Positions 51,855 through 64,000 of a stretch of 64,000 nucleotides of DNA are shown in pieces (within the stretch, counting starts at the first letter, position 1; each line of letters begins with the position of its first letter). A program made the position numbers and the translations under genes. The DNA comes from Anseranas semipalmata (Eukaryota > Chordata > Aves > Anseriformes > Anseranatidae). The stretch covers positions 186,239 to 250,238 of the forward strand of contig VXAA01003374.1 in assembly GCA_013399115.1 (NCBI GenBank), in the 5' to 3' direction. The notes below the pieces were generated by a model that was given only the letters and a program-made list of their open reading frames with translations, was not told the DNA's origin and did no database searches.

Positions 51855-52087
51855 TACTGGGAAGCCATATTCAGAAAGAAAAAATTGCAAAGGCATTTAG
51901 GCATTGGAATGGGCTGCCCAGGGAAGTGGTTGAGTCACCATCCCTGGAGGTCTTTAAAAGACGTTTAGATGTTGAGCTTAGAGATATGGTTTAGTGTGGG
52001 CCTTGTTAGAGTTAGGTCAGAGGTTGGACTAGGTGATCTTGGAGGTCTCTTCCAACCTGAACGATTCTGTGATTCTGTGATTCTGTG
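51855..52087 (+). repeat. CR1 LINE 3' end, plus orientation, with octamer tail
   Basis: The right part reads the standard CR1 3' sequence in order: GGAATGGGCTGCCCAGGGAA, TCACCATCCCTGGAGGTCTT, GGACTAGGTGATCTTGGAGG, CTCTTCCAACCTGAACG, then GATTCTGT units as three tandem octamers ending at 52087. The left boundary is fuzzy; homology is clear from about 51890. It is a 5'-truncated copy. The open frame of 87 codons across it is only the non-coding 3' UTR being read through. Confidence 0.95.
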
Positions 52088-55000
52088 AAAGGAATTATAA
52101 GGAAGTCTGACGAACATCTTTCAGTTAATCCGAAACACCACAGTTGGCCACTTTAAGCTTCTCTGTTCCACTCCCTTTACATTTTGGCGCATTCAGGTTT
52201 GGTCTCGTCATGAAGCTCCTTTCTGAGATGCCATCCAACACCATCCACACCATCTCTGTTCGACTCTGAGCACAGCAGAAACACACTTCTGCAAGCTGTG
52301 CTTGTGCAAGCCCCCAAAAGATATCTTCTGATCATCCACTTGTTTTCAGTTTTTGTTTAACACCAAAGGTATAAAGACTTAGAATCCTCTGAAAAAAAAA
52401 TATCCCATCATTAATGAGATAAAATGGAGCTGGTGGCAGGCTACTCATTCATTCATTCACCCCCCCAAAACATCCCTCATGACTGAAAACGATACCTGCA
52501 CTGAACAGCCATTCTTACAGCCCCAGCTAAGGCAATAGGTCACTTCACAGGTGCTGATGGGACCTTGTTGCCTCAGTTTCCCCATTGCCTTCCCCTCGGA
52601 CCTGATCACTGGCACCAGATCCCAAGCTAACAACCAACCACAGCTGTCTCCCCGCAGAGTTGATCAGGTTCTTCTGTACCTTCCTCCCCATTTGTAAAGC
52701 ACAGCAAAGCGAGCCCCGGACCGTCTAAAAGGAATCAGGAGATCTTGAGCTCTTGGTCATACCTAACCTGGAGCGCTCTAGCACTTCACTGATTGCAATT
52801 GCTGACTTAGAAAATCCGATCATTAATTAGGTGAAAAAAACTGCCTATCCATGTTTAATGCATCCTCAAAACGACATCACGCTAAAATAATATTTAGCGG
52901 GGCAGAGAGGAAAGGAAAAGAAATCTAAGCTGTAACTACCTACATGTGACCGTTCTTCAATGTTATTTGGTAGCAGCATTCAGATTTGAGTCTGTTTTCC
53001 TCATGTTTAGTAAAAGCTAACATTTTGTTCTTAAAAAGGATCCCCCTTAAAATCCTTCAGTATACAACTGTCCACACATTACATTGGGCAAGAGGAATCT
53101 AAGTTCCACACCATGGGTAATGAAGTCCATTCAGCTTTCTTCTGTACACACTGACCTAGCACCCAAGTAGTCTATAGCAGTTGAAAATATCTCAGTTTTA
53201 TCAGCAGGACTATTCACAGTTTCTTCTGTATCTCATTTCCCTGGCTGATGTCCTGACAGAAGGAGAAAACTACTCTGGATCTACCTTATTCTATTTCCTT
53301 CCCTTCCTAATTTGTTTTACCCAATTTTCTTTCATTCCCAGCTCTGTTCGCTATTCCTCATGCATCTGAACATTCAAGATGCATTTCGGAATAAAGAAGA
53401 TGGAAGTGCAGTGGCTCCACACAGCAACAGCATGGAGACGTCTGGTTTCAAGCTGCCCAAGCTGTGACCATGTTCCAGCCAGAAGCCACACAGAGCAGTA
53501 ATCTGCTTATCTGCGTATCTGGAACTGGTAAGCAGTGCCTTTTTCTAGCAGATAAAACAAGCAATCCCAAGAAAGGACTTTCCCCAGAATGACAAAATAA
53601 CACTTTCAGGTTTTTTATTTCTACTTGTCTTCAGTTTACTAAAAAATTGAATGTGATTTAGAATCCTGACTGGATAAGAAAGAGGGAGCACACATACAAA
53701 AACATACCGGTCACAGTGTTCATAAAGCCACCTTTTCATAACAGTCCTCCAGTTTTTTTTAACATAGTATACAGATTCAGTATTTTTCCAAATACTTCCC
53801 ATTTAGAATAGCTTCCTTTGCTAAAATGCAGTCATTCTGCAAGTGCGAATGCAGTGCGATACAAGAGAACCAAAACTACACACCTTCACCCTTAAACCAC
53901 ACCTGCACAAACACTTCTGGCTGTTGAAACACCCAAAAGACTACTGCTTAGTTTGATAATAAAATATGTAGAAAATTAAATCTGAACATATATGTGACAG
54001 ATCCTTTTCCACCTCAAAAAAAAAACAACAAACCTTCTGATATGCCTGTTCACCACACGTTTCATAAACAAAAAGCTCCAAAGAACTAAGCAGTCTCTAA
54101 CAATATTTAATGTTGTTCAATGTCTTGACAATAACATGGAGAAAAGAAAAGGTAGAATACATAAGCCCTAGAGGATTAGGGAATTCAGAAAAGTAACATG
54201 CTCAACAGGTACTGAGGCAAAGACTTAGGACCTAGAACCTAGTTTGAGTCTTAAAGCATAAGAAGAAGTACACAGTATATATCACTAACTCTCCAAAATA
54301 AAGGCGATTCCTTGCGAAATTACCTTTTTTTTTTTCCATTCAAGAAAGCGTTAAACAAGTAGTTTTCTTTCACTAATGTGTATAGATTTAGTGAAAGGAA
54401 AAAAAAAAAAACTACTTAAAAAAGATGAGGGGGCTAATACAATAACAGCCTCTTGTATGATTTGACCTTCCAGCTGCTAGTCACACAGTAATGATAAAAG
54501 CAACAGACTACAAACTTGCATTTCTGATGCAGCTTTTATTTCCAAGGGAAAAAAACACAACACCTACAAAAGTTAATGTTTTCTCAAAAAAAACATAGGG
54601 AGACCTCTTAAGCAAACAACACCCTGAAAACATGCTGCAACAGTTCAGTTGTCTGACCTTGCTTTTAGGATGCCCAAGAAGCTATTTCAAGAGGCAAAAT
54701 GAGCAGCTAGATCAGACTTTTGGTAATATATTTGCAATAATTTACCTAGGACATGGTACATAACGATGCACTCACACCCCCTCTGAAAGAGAATAATAAT
54801 GATAAAAGTATACCAATGCATTTGATCACAAGAAAATGAAAAACATTTAACATCAATAGATGTGTCCTGGATAATTTTCACAGATGGTCATTTGCCAAGA
54901 ATTAAAAACCATATTTCTGGCTCTCACCATCTTGCCTGCGGTATATTTACGGGCAGAAGCTAGATCACTTCTTCATTAAAATACTACATCCATAACAGTA

Positions 55001-58000
55001 GGGAAGTTTCACTACCCTGTAACATTAAAATTTGAAAACTGAATTTTAAAAAGCCTTAGTCAAATTTTTACAAACCCTAAAGACTCAATCTGTTAACCCA
55101 TAAAATTTTCTTGACTAGGAAAGCCTCTCCTAAAGGTTTGTTTGGGGTGGATGCTCACGGCCTCCAGTGAAAGATGGTTGCATATAGCAGATAAATACCC
55201 AAATATAAAAGAAAAAAGGTCAGAACTGCTTCAGTGTAGGTGAGCAGGTGCTAGGGAACCTATTCTCTGTAACTTGCATATAATTATATGTGGTTATAAT
55301 TCCCCTCTTCCAGAAGGAAATGTGAAAGTAAAAAGCTGGCACAAGTCCGCGAGCTCAAGGCTGGAGAAAGGTCTATGGTTCCATAGGCTGGTGCACACAT
55401 CTAATTTCCACTACTTCCACTAATACACCACCAACTTCCTCAACCCACCCCCCAAGCAGCTTCTCAGTGTATTTACCAGAACCTACGTCAGCTTTGCCAC
55501 CTAAGCTCCCCAGCCCACTGCAACTAACACAAATCAACTGTTTAAACCGTGCAGGTAAAGCAAATTGTTTGGGCAGAAACAGAAGGATTCCCATAGTGAG
55601 CTGGCCAGTCTGGCGGGGGTGACCGACGGAGGACAGCAGTGGCCACTGCAGCCATGGCAGTGATGGGCCACCACGGTAATGGGCACCGCGACCAAGAGTC
55701 CCATAGTTCTTATTCACGCCTCGGCCCCTTGCGATTCCCGTGCAAACCCTCAGCAACAGTGATGGTGGCCCAGCTGAAAAAGCGAGTGCCTTTTCCGGCC
55801 CAACATTCTACTTCGAAGACAACTGTCTGCAGTTCAGGCCTGCATCAGCTAAACGCCAGCCATTTTGTTCAGTGGTGCTGTCCGACTTTCCGATGTTTCT
55901 CTCCTGCAGGGGAAGAACGAGCAGAAGAACTGTGCAAGAACTGACTGAAAGCCAATTTGCAACGCAGTCATTTTTCTGAGGCAGGGGGAAGTTACTGCTA
56001 GAAGTATCCATGCACTGGACTTGCTTCTGGAGCTCGGTAGTGGCTTCGCTTCTGTTGCGCTCGTCTGCAAGCCATAAAGCAGAACAGGCGGGAAGGAGGA
56101 CGACGAGAAGATGCTGGAGCTCTGTCTCCCACTGTCATTTCACTCAGCACAAATTACACGTCTTCCTTAGACTTGAGGGGAAAAAAATAAATCTTTTGAT
56201 ACATGAACGAATTCAGTCATCTGTATTTAGTTACTCAGTTTGCACATTTTTAATGTTTAAATCGGTTGATCTCCCCCAAAATACTGAGTTTTTTGAAAGT
56301 GCATTGGACTGTGTTCTCTTCCAAGAGATTTCATGTTCCTTTGGCCACACATTATTATCATGCTGTGTTGGATCAGTGCTCCTACAGCGGCATATGAATG
56401 CTAAGTACTGTCTCTATCCACTTTCTGACTATTTTTGCTGTCCTTTTACCCACAGTACCACTGCCCCTGCCATATACCTTAAAAAAAAAACAGCAAATCC
56501 TACGCCACAGGGTAGCATAACCTTCTCACCTCTTCAATAATTTAAACTGTTGACAAAGTGGGCTCTTTCAGGCTCCTGCCAAACAGACGTATTTGCTGTC
56601 ATTTTCTTGATCAACATTGAGAGACCTTGCCATTTCTCCTTGAATTTCCACACCTACACAGCATCTCTTAACAAAAATAAAGAGCAAAGAACAGATGCCT
56701 GGATGCTATCAAACCCCCTTGCCAAAAACGGTCTCCAAAAGTCTGCAGCAGGGTGCAGAATCCTACAGCTTTCCCACCAGCAGTTCCACTTCTCAAGGTG
56801 GAAGACCAAGCTTGTGCCACCTCTGAAGACCTCAAGCATGCCCCCAAAGCAACCGATACGTGCTGAATGCAGGAGCTCCTTAAAATGACACAGTGACAGC
56901 TTCTCTCAGAGCAGCAACATGTTGGAAGGGAAGCTGCAGCAGCAGCTACCATGTGAGCAACTTTCAATCAGGACTAGGCATGCTCAGTTCCATACCTGAA
57001 TATGTTAAACATAAATGAGTTGCAGAACAAGGTCAAGCGAATTGAAACACCTCATTGAATTTTCTCAATGCCTGTATGACCAGGTACTTGAGAGACTAAC
57101 TGCTTAATGTCACTATTATATTAATGGAGAAAAGAGGCAGGAATATCACATTGCCCAGAGTACACAGGTGAATCTGAAATAGTCGGTTTTAACAACAAAA
57201 AAGAAATTGCTGTGTAAGTGCATAAATAAAACAAGGAAATCAAACAAATTCTATGGAGCAGGCAGAATTAAGTCTACACTGGCCACAGACGTGCCAGATG
57301 ACAGACTGAGTGGGAAGTCTGCGCATATGTGACAGATACAGAATAATACCTTTAATAAAAACACCTAACTCTTGACTATCTGATTATAATTACATTCAGC
57401 ACTGGCAAAGGGACAAAAACAAACCTTGCAAAGAACTCAGTCTTACTACTATTCCTCTCCTTTTTTTATTTGGTTATCTGGGTGCACAATCACCCTACAC
57501 ACACACACAATTTGTGCTGTTAGGTGTACGAATTATACAGTCAGCTATGCAGCTCAGCTATTTAAAAGTTTTATGTTCAGGTTTGGTATGCCCTTCAGAT
57601 GGACATAAGTCACTTAACAATTCTGTCAACTTCAATCTCAGACTAAAACACTACTTCATTTTACAACTAGCAAGGGAATAAAACTCACTAAATATTACAA
57701 GACAAAATAAGACATCAAGAGATGGCAAACTACAATCCATGACTGCACTTTCAAAACAGGCATCATGTGGTGATACTTGTTAACATCTCCATAATGACCC
57801 AATTTATATCAAACTACTGGAACAATAAAGTAGGACTCAAAATTCACTTTTGATTCTTTGATTGTCATTATCCAAGAAGAAATTTATTAAATAACCTAAT
57901 TAGAACTCTTAATTAAAACTGAAAACTTCCAACCTGATTTGTACTGTATTAGTGGAGTTAGATCCTGTATCTACTCAAAGTCAATTGGGCATTATCATTA

Positions 58001-59947
58001 ACTTCAGTGAATGTAGCAACAGGCACATGGGCCAAACCCTAGAAGACTATTCGTACTCTTTCCTCAAATACACATCTCAACAGAGCAGCTGAGGAAAGTG
58101 TTTTTAGAAATCACATTTGAGACAAGTACTTTAAGCATTTCCAAGTAAGCACAAATACTTGTATGCATGTTTTTGACAAGTCTAGAGATACTGATTTACA
58201 AGAACTCAGGCTTCTCAAGTTTCAGTTCTTCTCAACAGGAAGCCTTCCAGTAATGTCATTCTGTACAGAAAGTGCAATTTGTTACCTTAAAATGTTCAGA
58301 GGATATTTTAAAGTGTGAATGAAAAAGCCCAAATTAAGACCATTGTGTGAAATATGGAACATCAGATCCTGGCATGCTTTTATGTACCATTTACCCTATA
58401 GTAGGTGTAACAAAATAAATTTTCTAAGGAAAGAAATACTTTAATACTTAAAGTATATTTACTCTAGTTCAGATGCCAGAGAAAAAATGTGTCTGTTTGT
58501 TATATTAAAATGAATGAGCTATGGAACTATAAAACATCATCTCATAACTATCTAGGCTCAAGTGCAATTCCCAGGCCAAATTAAACCCTCAGCTTTATCG
58601 TGACGCTGTCTGAAAAGAAACTCGGTAGGTAATGCTTCAACTTGATTTGAGCAGTCCGCCGTGTGTTTCAGGTTACGAAATGAATTCACCACCATAACTT
58701 CTGTTGTTTTAGCGACTGCCGGTCCTGCCACACTGCCAAGCCACACGCACACGTGCCCACATCCTCGTCTCCAGCCTGCCTGTCTGCTTGCAGCAGGAGA
58801 TCTGGCAGCAGGAGAGGCTTGTCCAGAGGACAGCAAGGTGCTTAAGGGGAGGGTGGGCTTCAGGGTACTGCGAGCCCTCCACAGGAGAGTGGTAAACGGT
58901 GAACAATGTCCTTGCCTGCTTAATGGTGGGGGAAATTTCTCCATCCCATTTCAGCCATCTTTACTGACTGCTGAGCAAACGAAGGAGGTACACCAACCTG
59001 CGAATACGAGAGGATTCTCTGTACTGACAGAGAGCAGTAAGTGCGGAAGGTGAGTGCCCAATATCCTGTCTCCAGCTGCAACTAGATGTTAATGCTCTTG
59101 AGGAAAGCGAAAAGTATACAATCATTCATCATAATCCCAGAAGTCAAATTAGGCATCAAGAAAAAAAATGGTCCTCCTGAACCACGAGAAAACCAGCCAA
59201 CTTCTGAAGCATGACATTTTACTGTAATGTTGCCCAACGTAGCAACAGGTGCTACAATACACTGACAGCACTGCAAATAATCTTTTTAAAAAAACAACCC
59301 AACACACATCTTTGAGAAGGAAACCCTATGTCATTTTAAACACTCCCAGCAACATTAAACACATTACAATGTTTAATTGCCCTCATTGCTACTTATTATT
59401 TCACGGCACAACATACCTAACTTCAGCTCCCAGACACTGGATATCTCAATAGGATCAAGTAACTATCATACATTTTCCTTACACATATGTAAGATATATA
59501 CAGGCATCATTTCACCTCTCAGTTTCCTCTGATCTGATAAAGTGCATTATGAAGCTTCTTTTCTAAACCCTATATCACTATTGTTGCTGTGCTCCTACTA
59601 ATATTTCACATCCTTCCTCGTGTGAACAGCAACACCGGACACAGACTCAGAATTCCAGTGCTCTTACTAATGCCATGTACTCTCCTAATTCTATGCACTA
59701 TTTTTATTGCTGTGTAGCCAAAGATCACACTTCGTTCGCAGCATTACAATGAAAACTCCTATTGAAATGATTCTCCACACAAATTGTTAAACCTTCTTTA
59801 AAATTACCAGTTTGAAGACAGTCTCCTATCCTGCTGGTGTAACTGCATTCCTCATTCCTTTGTAGCTGGCTGCATGAAAAATGCATTCTGCCAGATGGGA
59901 ACCATTTAAAAATGTGATTTGGAGTATACTGCATTAGTAGCTTGCTC

Positions 59948-59950
<3 letters not shown>

Positions 59951-59981
<31 letters not shown>
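59951..59981. repeat. (AC)n microsatellite
   Basis: Fifteen uninterrupted AC dinucleotides plus one A. Confidence 0.98.
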
Positions 59982-59984
<3 letters not shown>

Positions 59985-60037
59985 CTGCATACAATCTGTT
60001 GGTAAAGATGAGATATCATCGCAAAAACTGTGAACAT

Positions 60038-60091
60038 AATGATATTAAACAGCATTACACCAAGACCCAGTCCCTGGGGGACCCCACAAGA
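60038..60091 (-). pseudogene. CR1 LINE reverse-transcriptase remnant
   Basis: On the minus strand the translation SCGVPQGLGLGVMLFNII resembles the conserved reverse-transcriptase segment of CR1-type LINEs, whose pattern is S-G-V-P-Q-G-S-x-L-G-P-x-L-F-N-I-x-I. After about 18 residues the similarity fades and the (AC)n run follows, so this is a small decayed fragment of ORF2, not an active element. It is an older insertion than the CR1 3' end at 52 kb and on the opposite strand. Confidence 0.65.
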
Positions 60092-63039
60092 AACAGCTGC
60101 ACTCACACAGAAGAAAGACACGCCTAAGTTCCTCTCTAAACTAAGAAAGATTTATGAAGCAACTTTGCCAATGTTTGTGGTATTTATTCCACAGTGACTC
60201 CATGGCACAATTGTTTTAAACTCACACTTCACTGCAAAGTTAATAGATATAGCAGGGACACAATATAGGGTGAGTCTGCTACAATAGAACGGTTGATGAA
60301 TAGCTTAGGAATTTGGGAGATGTGGTTTTTTACAATTCAAAACTCTGGGAAGCAATTTGCTCTAGTTCTACTGTAAATTGGTCTTTAACAATTGTTAAGT
60401 CATTCTGAAAGATTCAGAACAAGTAAGCCACAGCTCGTTATTTATTCCAGAGGCTCCATTTTAAAGTTTGCAATTTTTCAGCCAGGAAAACAACAATGAA
60501 TAATGTAAGTAAAAGCATTTGTACAATTAACTGAAAAGTTTTAGGTTCACTCTCCATTAAAAAAAAATCAAATCAACTGGGTGCCAATTAGTCGACTGGG
60601 TAACCTATTAATTAATATTTCAGTTTAGCAGTGAATTTCAATGTACATAAACATACACTAGCATTGATGAAGCTTGTAGCATTGCCTTCTAGGCAGTTGC
60701 TGAAGACTTCCAGTGCAAGATGCTGTTTTCAGCTGCTTGTAACTTGGCCAGACTTTGACTGTTTGGGTTGAAATTTTCCAAGTTGAATGTCTGCCTCGGG
60801 CTAAATTTTGTTCCATGTGTTGTAGAGGTTGCTTCTGAGGGAGGGGTGCAGAAAGAAGTAGACTGAGATTAGAAAACCTCAGCCAAAATACTTCAGCTGT
60901 TTTCAGAACAAGACTGGGGAAAACGCCGTCTTTCAATGTTAACAGAAAACGCTGGCAAACTTGTTGGAAGGTTATAGTGCCCTTTTGGCTTTGGGTAACA
61001 GATTTGAAATCTGACAGGAGGGCTGGAGCTGCTGTACTGAAGGTATGCCTTTTGCTGCCTCCATGAAAAATCCACACACGTTTGGCCAAACTGCTGAAGA
61101 CTAATTATTCATTGTGCATTTTCAGTAGGTAATCACTAGGCCACGTCCACATTCTTCACAACTCCCGAGGCCAATAAGGAGCCAGGCACTTGGGACAAGA
61201 GCTGGAGTCCTGCTTCTCCTGCCCTTTCACTGCCCTGTCCCATGGGTCTTCACAGCAACACAGGGCTGTAGAGCACCACAGAGAAGGACCAAGGAAGATG
61301 CTTCATAGAAGAACCACAGAGGGCAAGGAATGACACAAGAGGATGGCAGAAAAGCTGAGGAGTAAGGCTCCCTCCACAGAAAAAGCAACAAGAAGGGGAA
61401 GGGAGAACGAACGGGCACTGAATGAATTGAGAATAAGAAGAGAAAAAAACAAGGGGCTGGAGTAGGAAGTGCAACGCTCTGTGCAAGGAGATGGGAAGTA
61501 CAGAAGCAAAAAGGAGAAAATGAAGGCAGATACAAGGAGACAGCGTGAGAACGAGTCAGCACTGAGACAAGGAATGGCACAGGAGGGGCGCAGATGGACC
61601 CGGAAAATCCACGATCCCAACGGCACGCTCTCCTCCAGAGTCTGGGACACAGCCCGGGATTTCTGAGCCTGGCCATTCCCTCCCTGTCTGCAACCAGCTG
61701 TGAAACAAACTGGCAGAGCATAACAGATCCTCTCCTGCTGGCCTACTGGCAGCCACGACCTACCACTATCAGTCGTGCTCAATGGAGAACTCGGACAACA
61801 GAGTCCCGTGTGTTCATCGGTAATCTGGCTGAGAAAGGGCAGCAACACACGCACACTACCCCAGGCTGCCTATCTGCTTAGCCTGTCTTTTCCTAAGGGA
61901 AAGAAAACCTAGGAAACTACACAGTAAAAGCACTTTTAAAAATGTGATTAACACTGTAGAATTCAGGACTTATTAGAACTAAGTAATGGTAATTAAAACT
62001 GTCTCCTAGGACTCGTATGCATGGAGGTCAATCTGTAATTGTGACTGACCTGGTCACATTTTTTTCCTGACAGAAGCTTTGTTATAATTAATGCACAAAT
62101 TCTCTTTTTGCCCTTGTTCTTTAGAGCATTGCTGCACCATCAAACCAGAGAATGAATGAATTCCTTTCTCCCAGGTTCTTCTATGGTTCTTATCACTGCA
62201 GTAATCCATAAGAGAAAGGATACTGTTATGCATGATTTTCTGAAGGCAGGAAACTGAGATATGAAAGAATTAAAGTAAAAAGCTGCGGACACCGAGTGAG
62301 CAATTCTGAAGATCAAGTCTCGCATTTCTAACATGCTTAGTCCTACAAGCCATTTTCTGCATGTTGAGAACGGTCTTTGACTTTTGTTCCAGATCAGCGA
62401 GTTCAGCACAACTGCAAATCAGATTCAGGACTCAGATCAGGCACCCAGAAAAAAAAATGGCCCGCGTGAGAAAACGTGAAGTTTAGGTGGAAATCTTATG
62501 GGAAAGGCAGAGGCTGCAGAATCCAATTCTCCAACTATCTTAAGCATGAAAATGCCTCTCCCTCTGTGTATAATCATCTGCCTCATTCACGTCACATCTT
62601 CTCACTCGTGCCTGGCTGGGGAGTCCCTGCGTGCCGCTTCCATTAGCGGGTACACCCCTGGCTCATCACCGGAGCTGGGCGGGAAGAGCAGCGGCGGGTC
62701 ACCTCATGGCAGCTGGCATCCTAGCGTACAGGCCCCGTGCAGCCAGACGAACCTGGCACCTTATAGCGTCCGAGCACTCCACTTTGCAAACTTGCTGGGG
62801 AGAGAGAGGTAGTAAATGTATAGAATATAGAGTATACACAGATCAGCTACATCCACTGGGTGGCAGGCATGTTTCACAGGATCGGGATATGTATGTATAG
62901 AGGTATACAAATGAAGCCTCTTAAATACTGTGTTTGTTCCCTGTTTCAGAAGCAGCAACTGAACGGACAGTAAAAAATAAAAATAAAAAAATCCCACAGA
63001 GCTTTGGTAGCGAAGTTACCATATTCTGCTTTCATTTTA

Positions 63040-63170
63040 ACGCTGGTGTCTTGTCCGCAGCGTCGGGGCTTTCAAAGTGTTGCTGCACTCGACAGGCCGC
63101 CCAGCTCCGCGGGCGTGCAGTACCCCGCGTCGCTTCTGAAGGCGGGCGCCTTGCGATCCCCCCGCAGCCT
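63040..63170. promoter_or_regulatory. Small CpG-rich patch near right edge
   Basis: A short GC-rich block with about a dozen CpG, including CCGCGGGCG-like and CCCGCGTCGC segments, in otherwise AT-rich DNA. It could be the outskirts of a promoter region lying further right. Confidence 0.3.
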
Positions 63171-63874
63171 CTGTTAAGAGGCTTCACGAAGTCTCTGCTG
63201 AACCAACTGATGCATAAACAGCCACCCCAAAGCCTGCAGAGGCTGAGCCTTTAAACCCTACCCTCGCTTAGTGTACGTAGCAGGAAGAAAAAAAAAAAAA
63301 AAGTTTGGGCTAACAGCTGTAAATGCATCAATGTGCATGAGCAGCTAAGTTTTAAAGTTCAGTGAAACCCAAAAAGCCAGTATTTTCCATGGACTTCCAC
63401 TCCTCATCTACGCAGAATCATTTCAAAATTTGCTTAAAAGATGTTTCTGGAGAAGAGGACATTGACCAAGTTTCAACCCAGCGCATATTTTTATAACCAA
63501 GTTGTAAACTGCACAAAAACTGCACTTATAATGGAAATGCTGACAAATGCATAACTGCTGCAGTTAGCTATGACAGCCTGACCACAAGCCCTCCCCTTCA
63601 GGAAAAAGCAAAATTACTTCCCCCCCCCCTTAGGACTGCTCTGTGGCACGCTGGGGGCAGGGGGAATGCACTGGTACCTCTGCTTAACCCTCTTCATTAC
63701 GGATTTTTTTTTCCATTTACTACGCACGTGTTGAATGAGCCCCCCCGTTTCTGCAATAAACAAGCAGAGGGCCTCTTCAATTCATGACTCCCTTCACAGG
63801 CTTCTCCTCCACCCGTGGTAGCAAAAAAAGGTTGCCAGCTGTAGTCGATGAATTAAGATCATTATTTTATTTTA

Positions 63875-64000
63875 TTTTTTTCTCGCGGCAACGCCGGGAA
63901 ACACATCACGCAGTGCCGGGGGGTAGGACACAAACCCGGTACGACTTTTATTTAAGAAAAAGACGCGGCCGAAGAGGGAACTTCCTTCCCCGGCCAACAA
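63875..64000. promoter_or_regulatory. CpG rise at the window edge with an ETS-type core
   Basis: CpG and GC rise in the last 125 bases, and AGGAAGTT (minus strand, 63986-63979) is an ETS-type core. This could be the start of a CpG-island promoter cut by the window edge. Confidence 0.3.

Larger units (their letters stand above)
42250..64000. other. AT-rich non-coding region upstream of the 41-42 kb CpG island
   Basis: About 22 kb with no gene that I recognise. CpG is strongly depleted: a hand count gives about 5 CpG in 57001-57600. Contents listed separately are a CR1 3' end at 51.86-52.09 kb, a CR1 reverse-transcriptase remnant near 60.05 kb, an (AC)n microsatellite at 59.95 kb, and poly-A, poly-T and poly-C runs. 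A purine-rich stretch at about 61.3-61.6 kb accounts for long spurious reading frames on its complement. CpG-richer patches reappear at 62.6-63.2 and 63.88-64.0 kb. It may be the first intron of a longer ELF1 transcript or intergenic DNA between ELF1 and its upstream neighbour. Confidence 0.6.

Noticed and set aside
51731..51994. 87-codon plus-strand frame
   Set aside because: It lies mostly in the non-coding CR1 3' end; similar frames occur at many CR1 copies.
55373..56540. Several overlapping frames on both strands around 55.4-56.5 kb with moderate GC
   Set aside because: None shows a known motif, and the frames on opposite strands are mutually incompatible.
61303..61854. 183-codon open frame on the minus strand, with overlapping long frames at 61227-61721
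   Set aside because: The plus strand here is strongly purine-biased, which removes stop codons from the complement. The translation is Leu/Phe/Ser/Pro-rich with no family pattern and no splice or promoter context.
42250..64000. Search for WBP4 exons (zinc finger and WW-domain patterns) on the plus strand
   Set aside because: No matching segment was seen by eye, so WBP4 is not annotated.

Overview
The window is nuclear DNA from a vertebrate, almost certainly a bird. It has sparse, short coding exons with GT/AG introns, isolated CpG islands, microsatellites, one assembly gap of 266 N, and chicken-repeat-1 (CR1) LINE 3' ends of the avian kind, with octamer tails related to ATTCTGTG. Nothing looks bacterial, and there is no operon, CRISPR array or phage.

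One protein-coding gene can be recognised: ELF1, the ETS-family transcription factor E74-like factor 1, on the minus strand. Only its 5' part is present. The first three coding exons lie at 15743-15672, 8112-7938 and 445-338. They join in frame (24 codons; 58 codons plus 1 base; 2 bases plus 35 codons plus 1 base) and give the acidic N-terminal activation region up to the LDEKR(I) segment. The AT-hook-like basic region, the ETS DNA-binding domain and the C-terminal part must lie beyond the left edge.

Layout: 1-15.8 kb holds the three coding exons and two introns of about 7.5 kb each. One of these introns contains a compact CpG island at about 2.46-2.70 kb. From 15.8 to about 41 kb lies upstream 5' sequence, probably non-coding leader introns, with further CpG islands at about 25.3-25.5, 29.4-29.6 and 31.2-31.9 kb and CpG-retaining patches. 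The strongest island is at 41.0-42.2 kb, is interrupted by the N gap, and is the best candidate for an upstream ELF1 promoter. From 42.3 to 62 kb the DNA is AT-rich and CpG-poor, with two CR1 remnants, microsatellites and no recognisable gene. GC and CpG rise again in small patches at 62.6-64.0 kb.

In human, ELF1 lies head-to-head with WBP4. No WBP4 exon was recognised here, so the far-upstream shared promoter may lie just past the right edge (inference).

The most interesting observations are: a conservative change in the RB-binding LxCxE motif of ELF1 (here L-T-C-V-D); a dense CpG island inside the coding part of the gene that could be an internal or antisense promoter; a multi-island 5' region; a G-quadruplex-type sequence beside the gap; and a 41-bp perfect purine-pyrimidine alternation in a CpG-retaining intron patch. 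I did not find a convincing, wholly new biological system.
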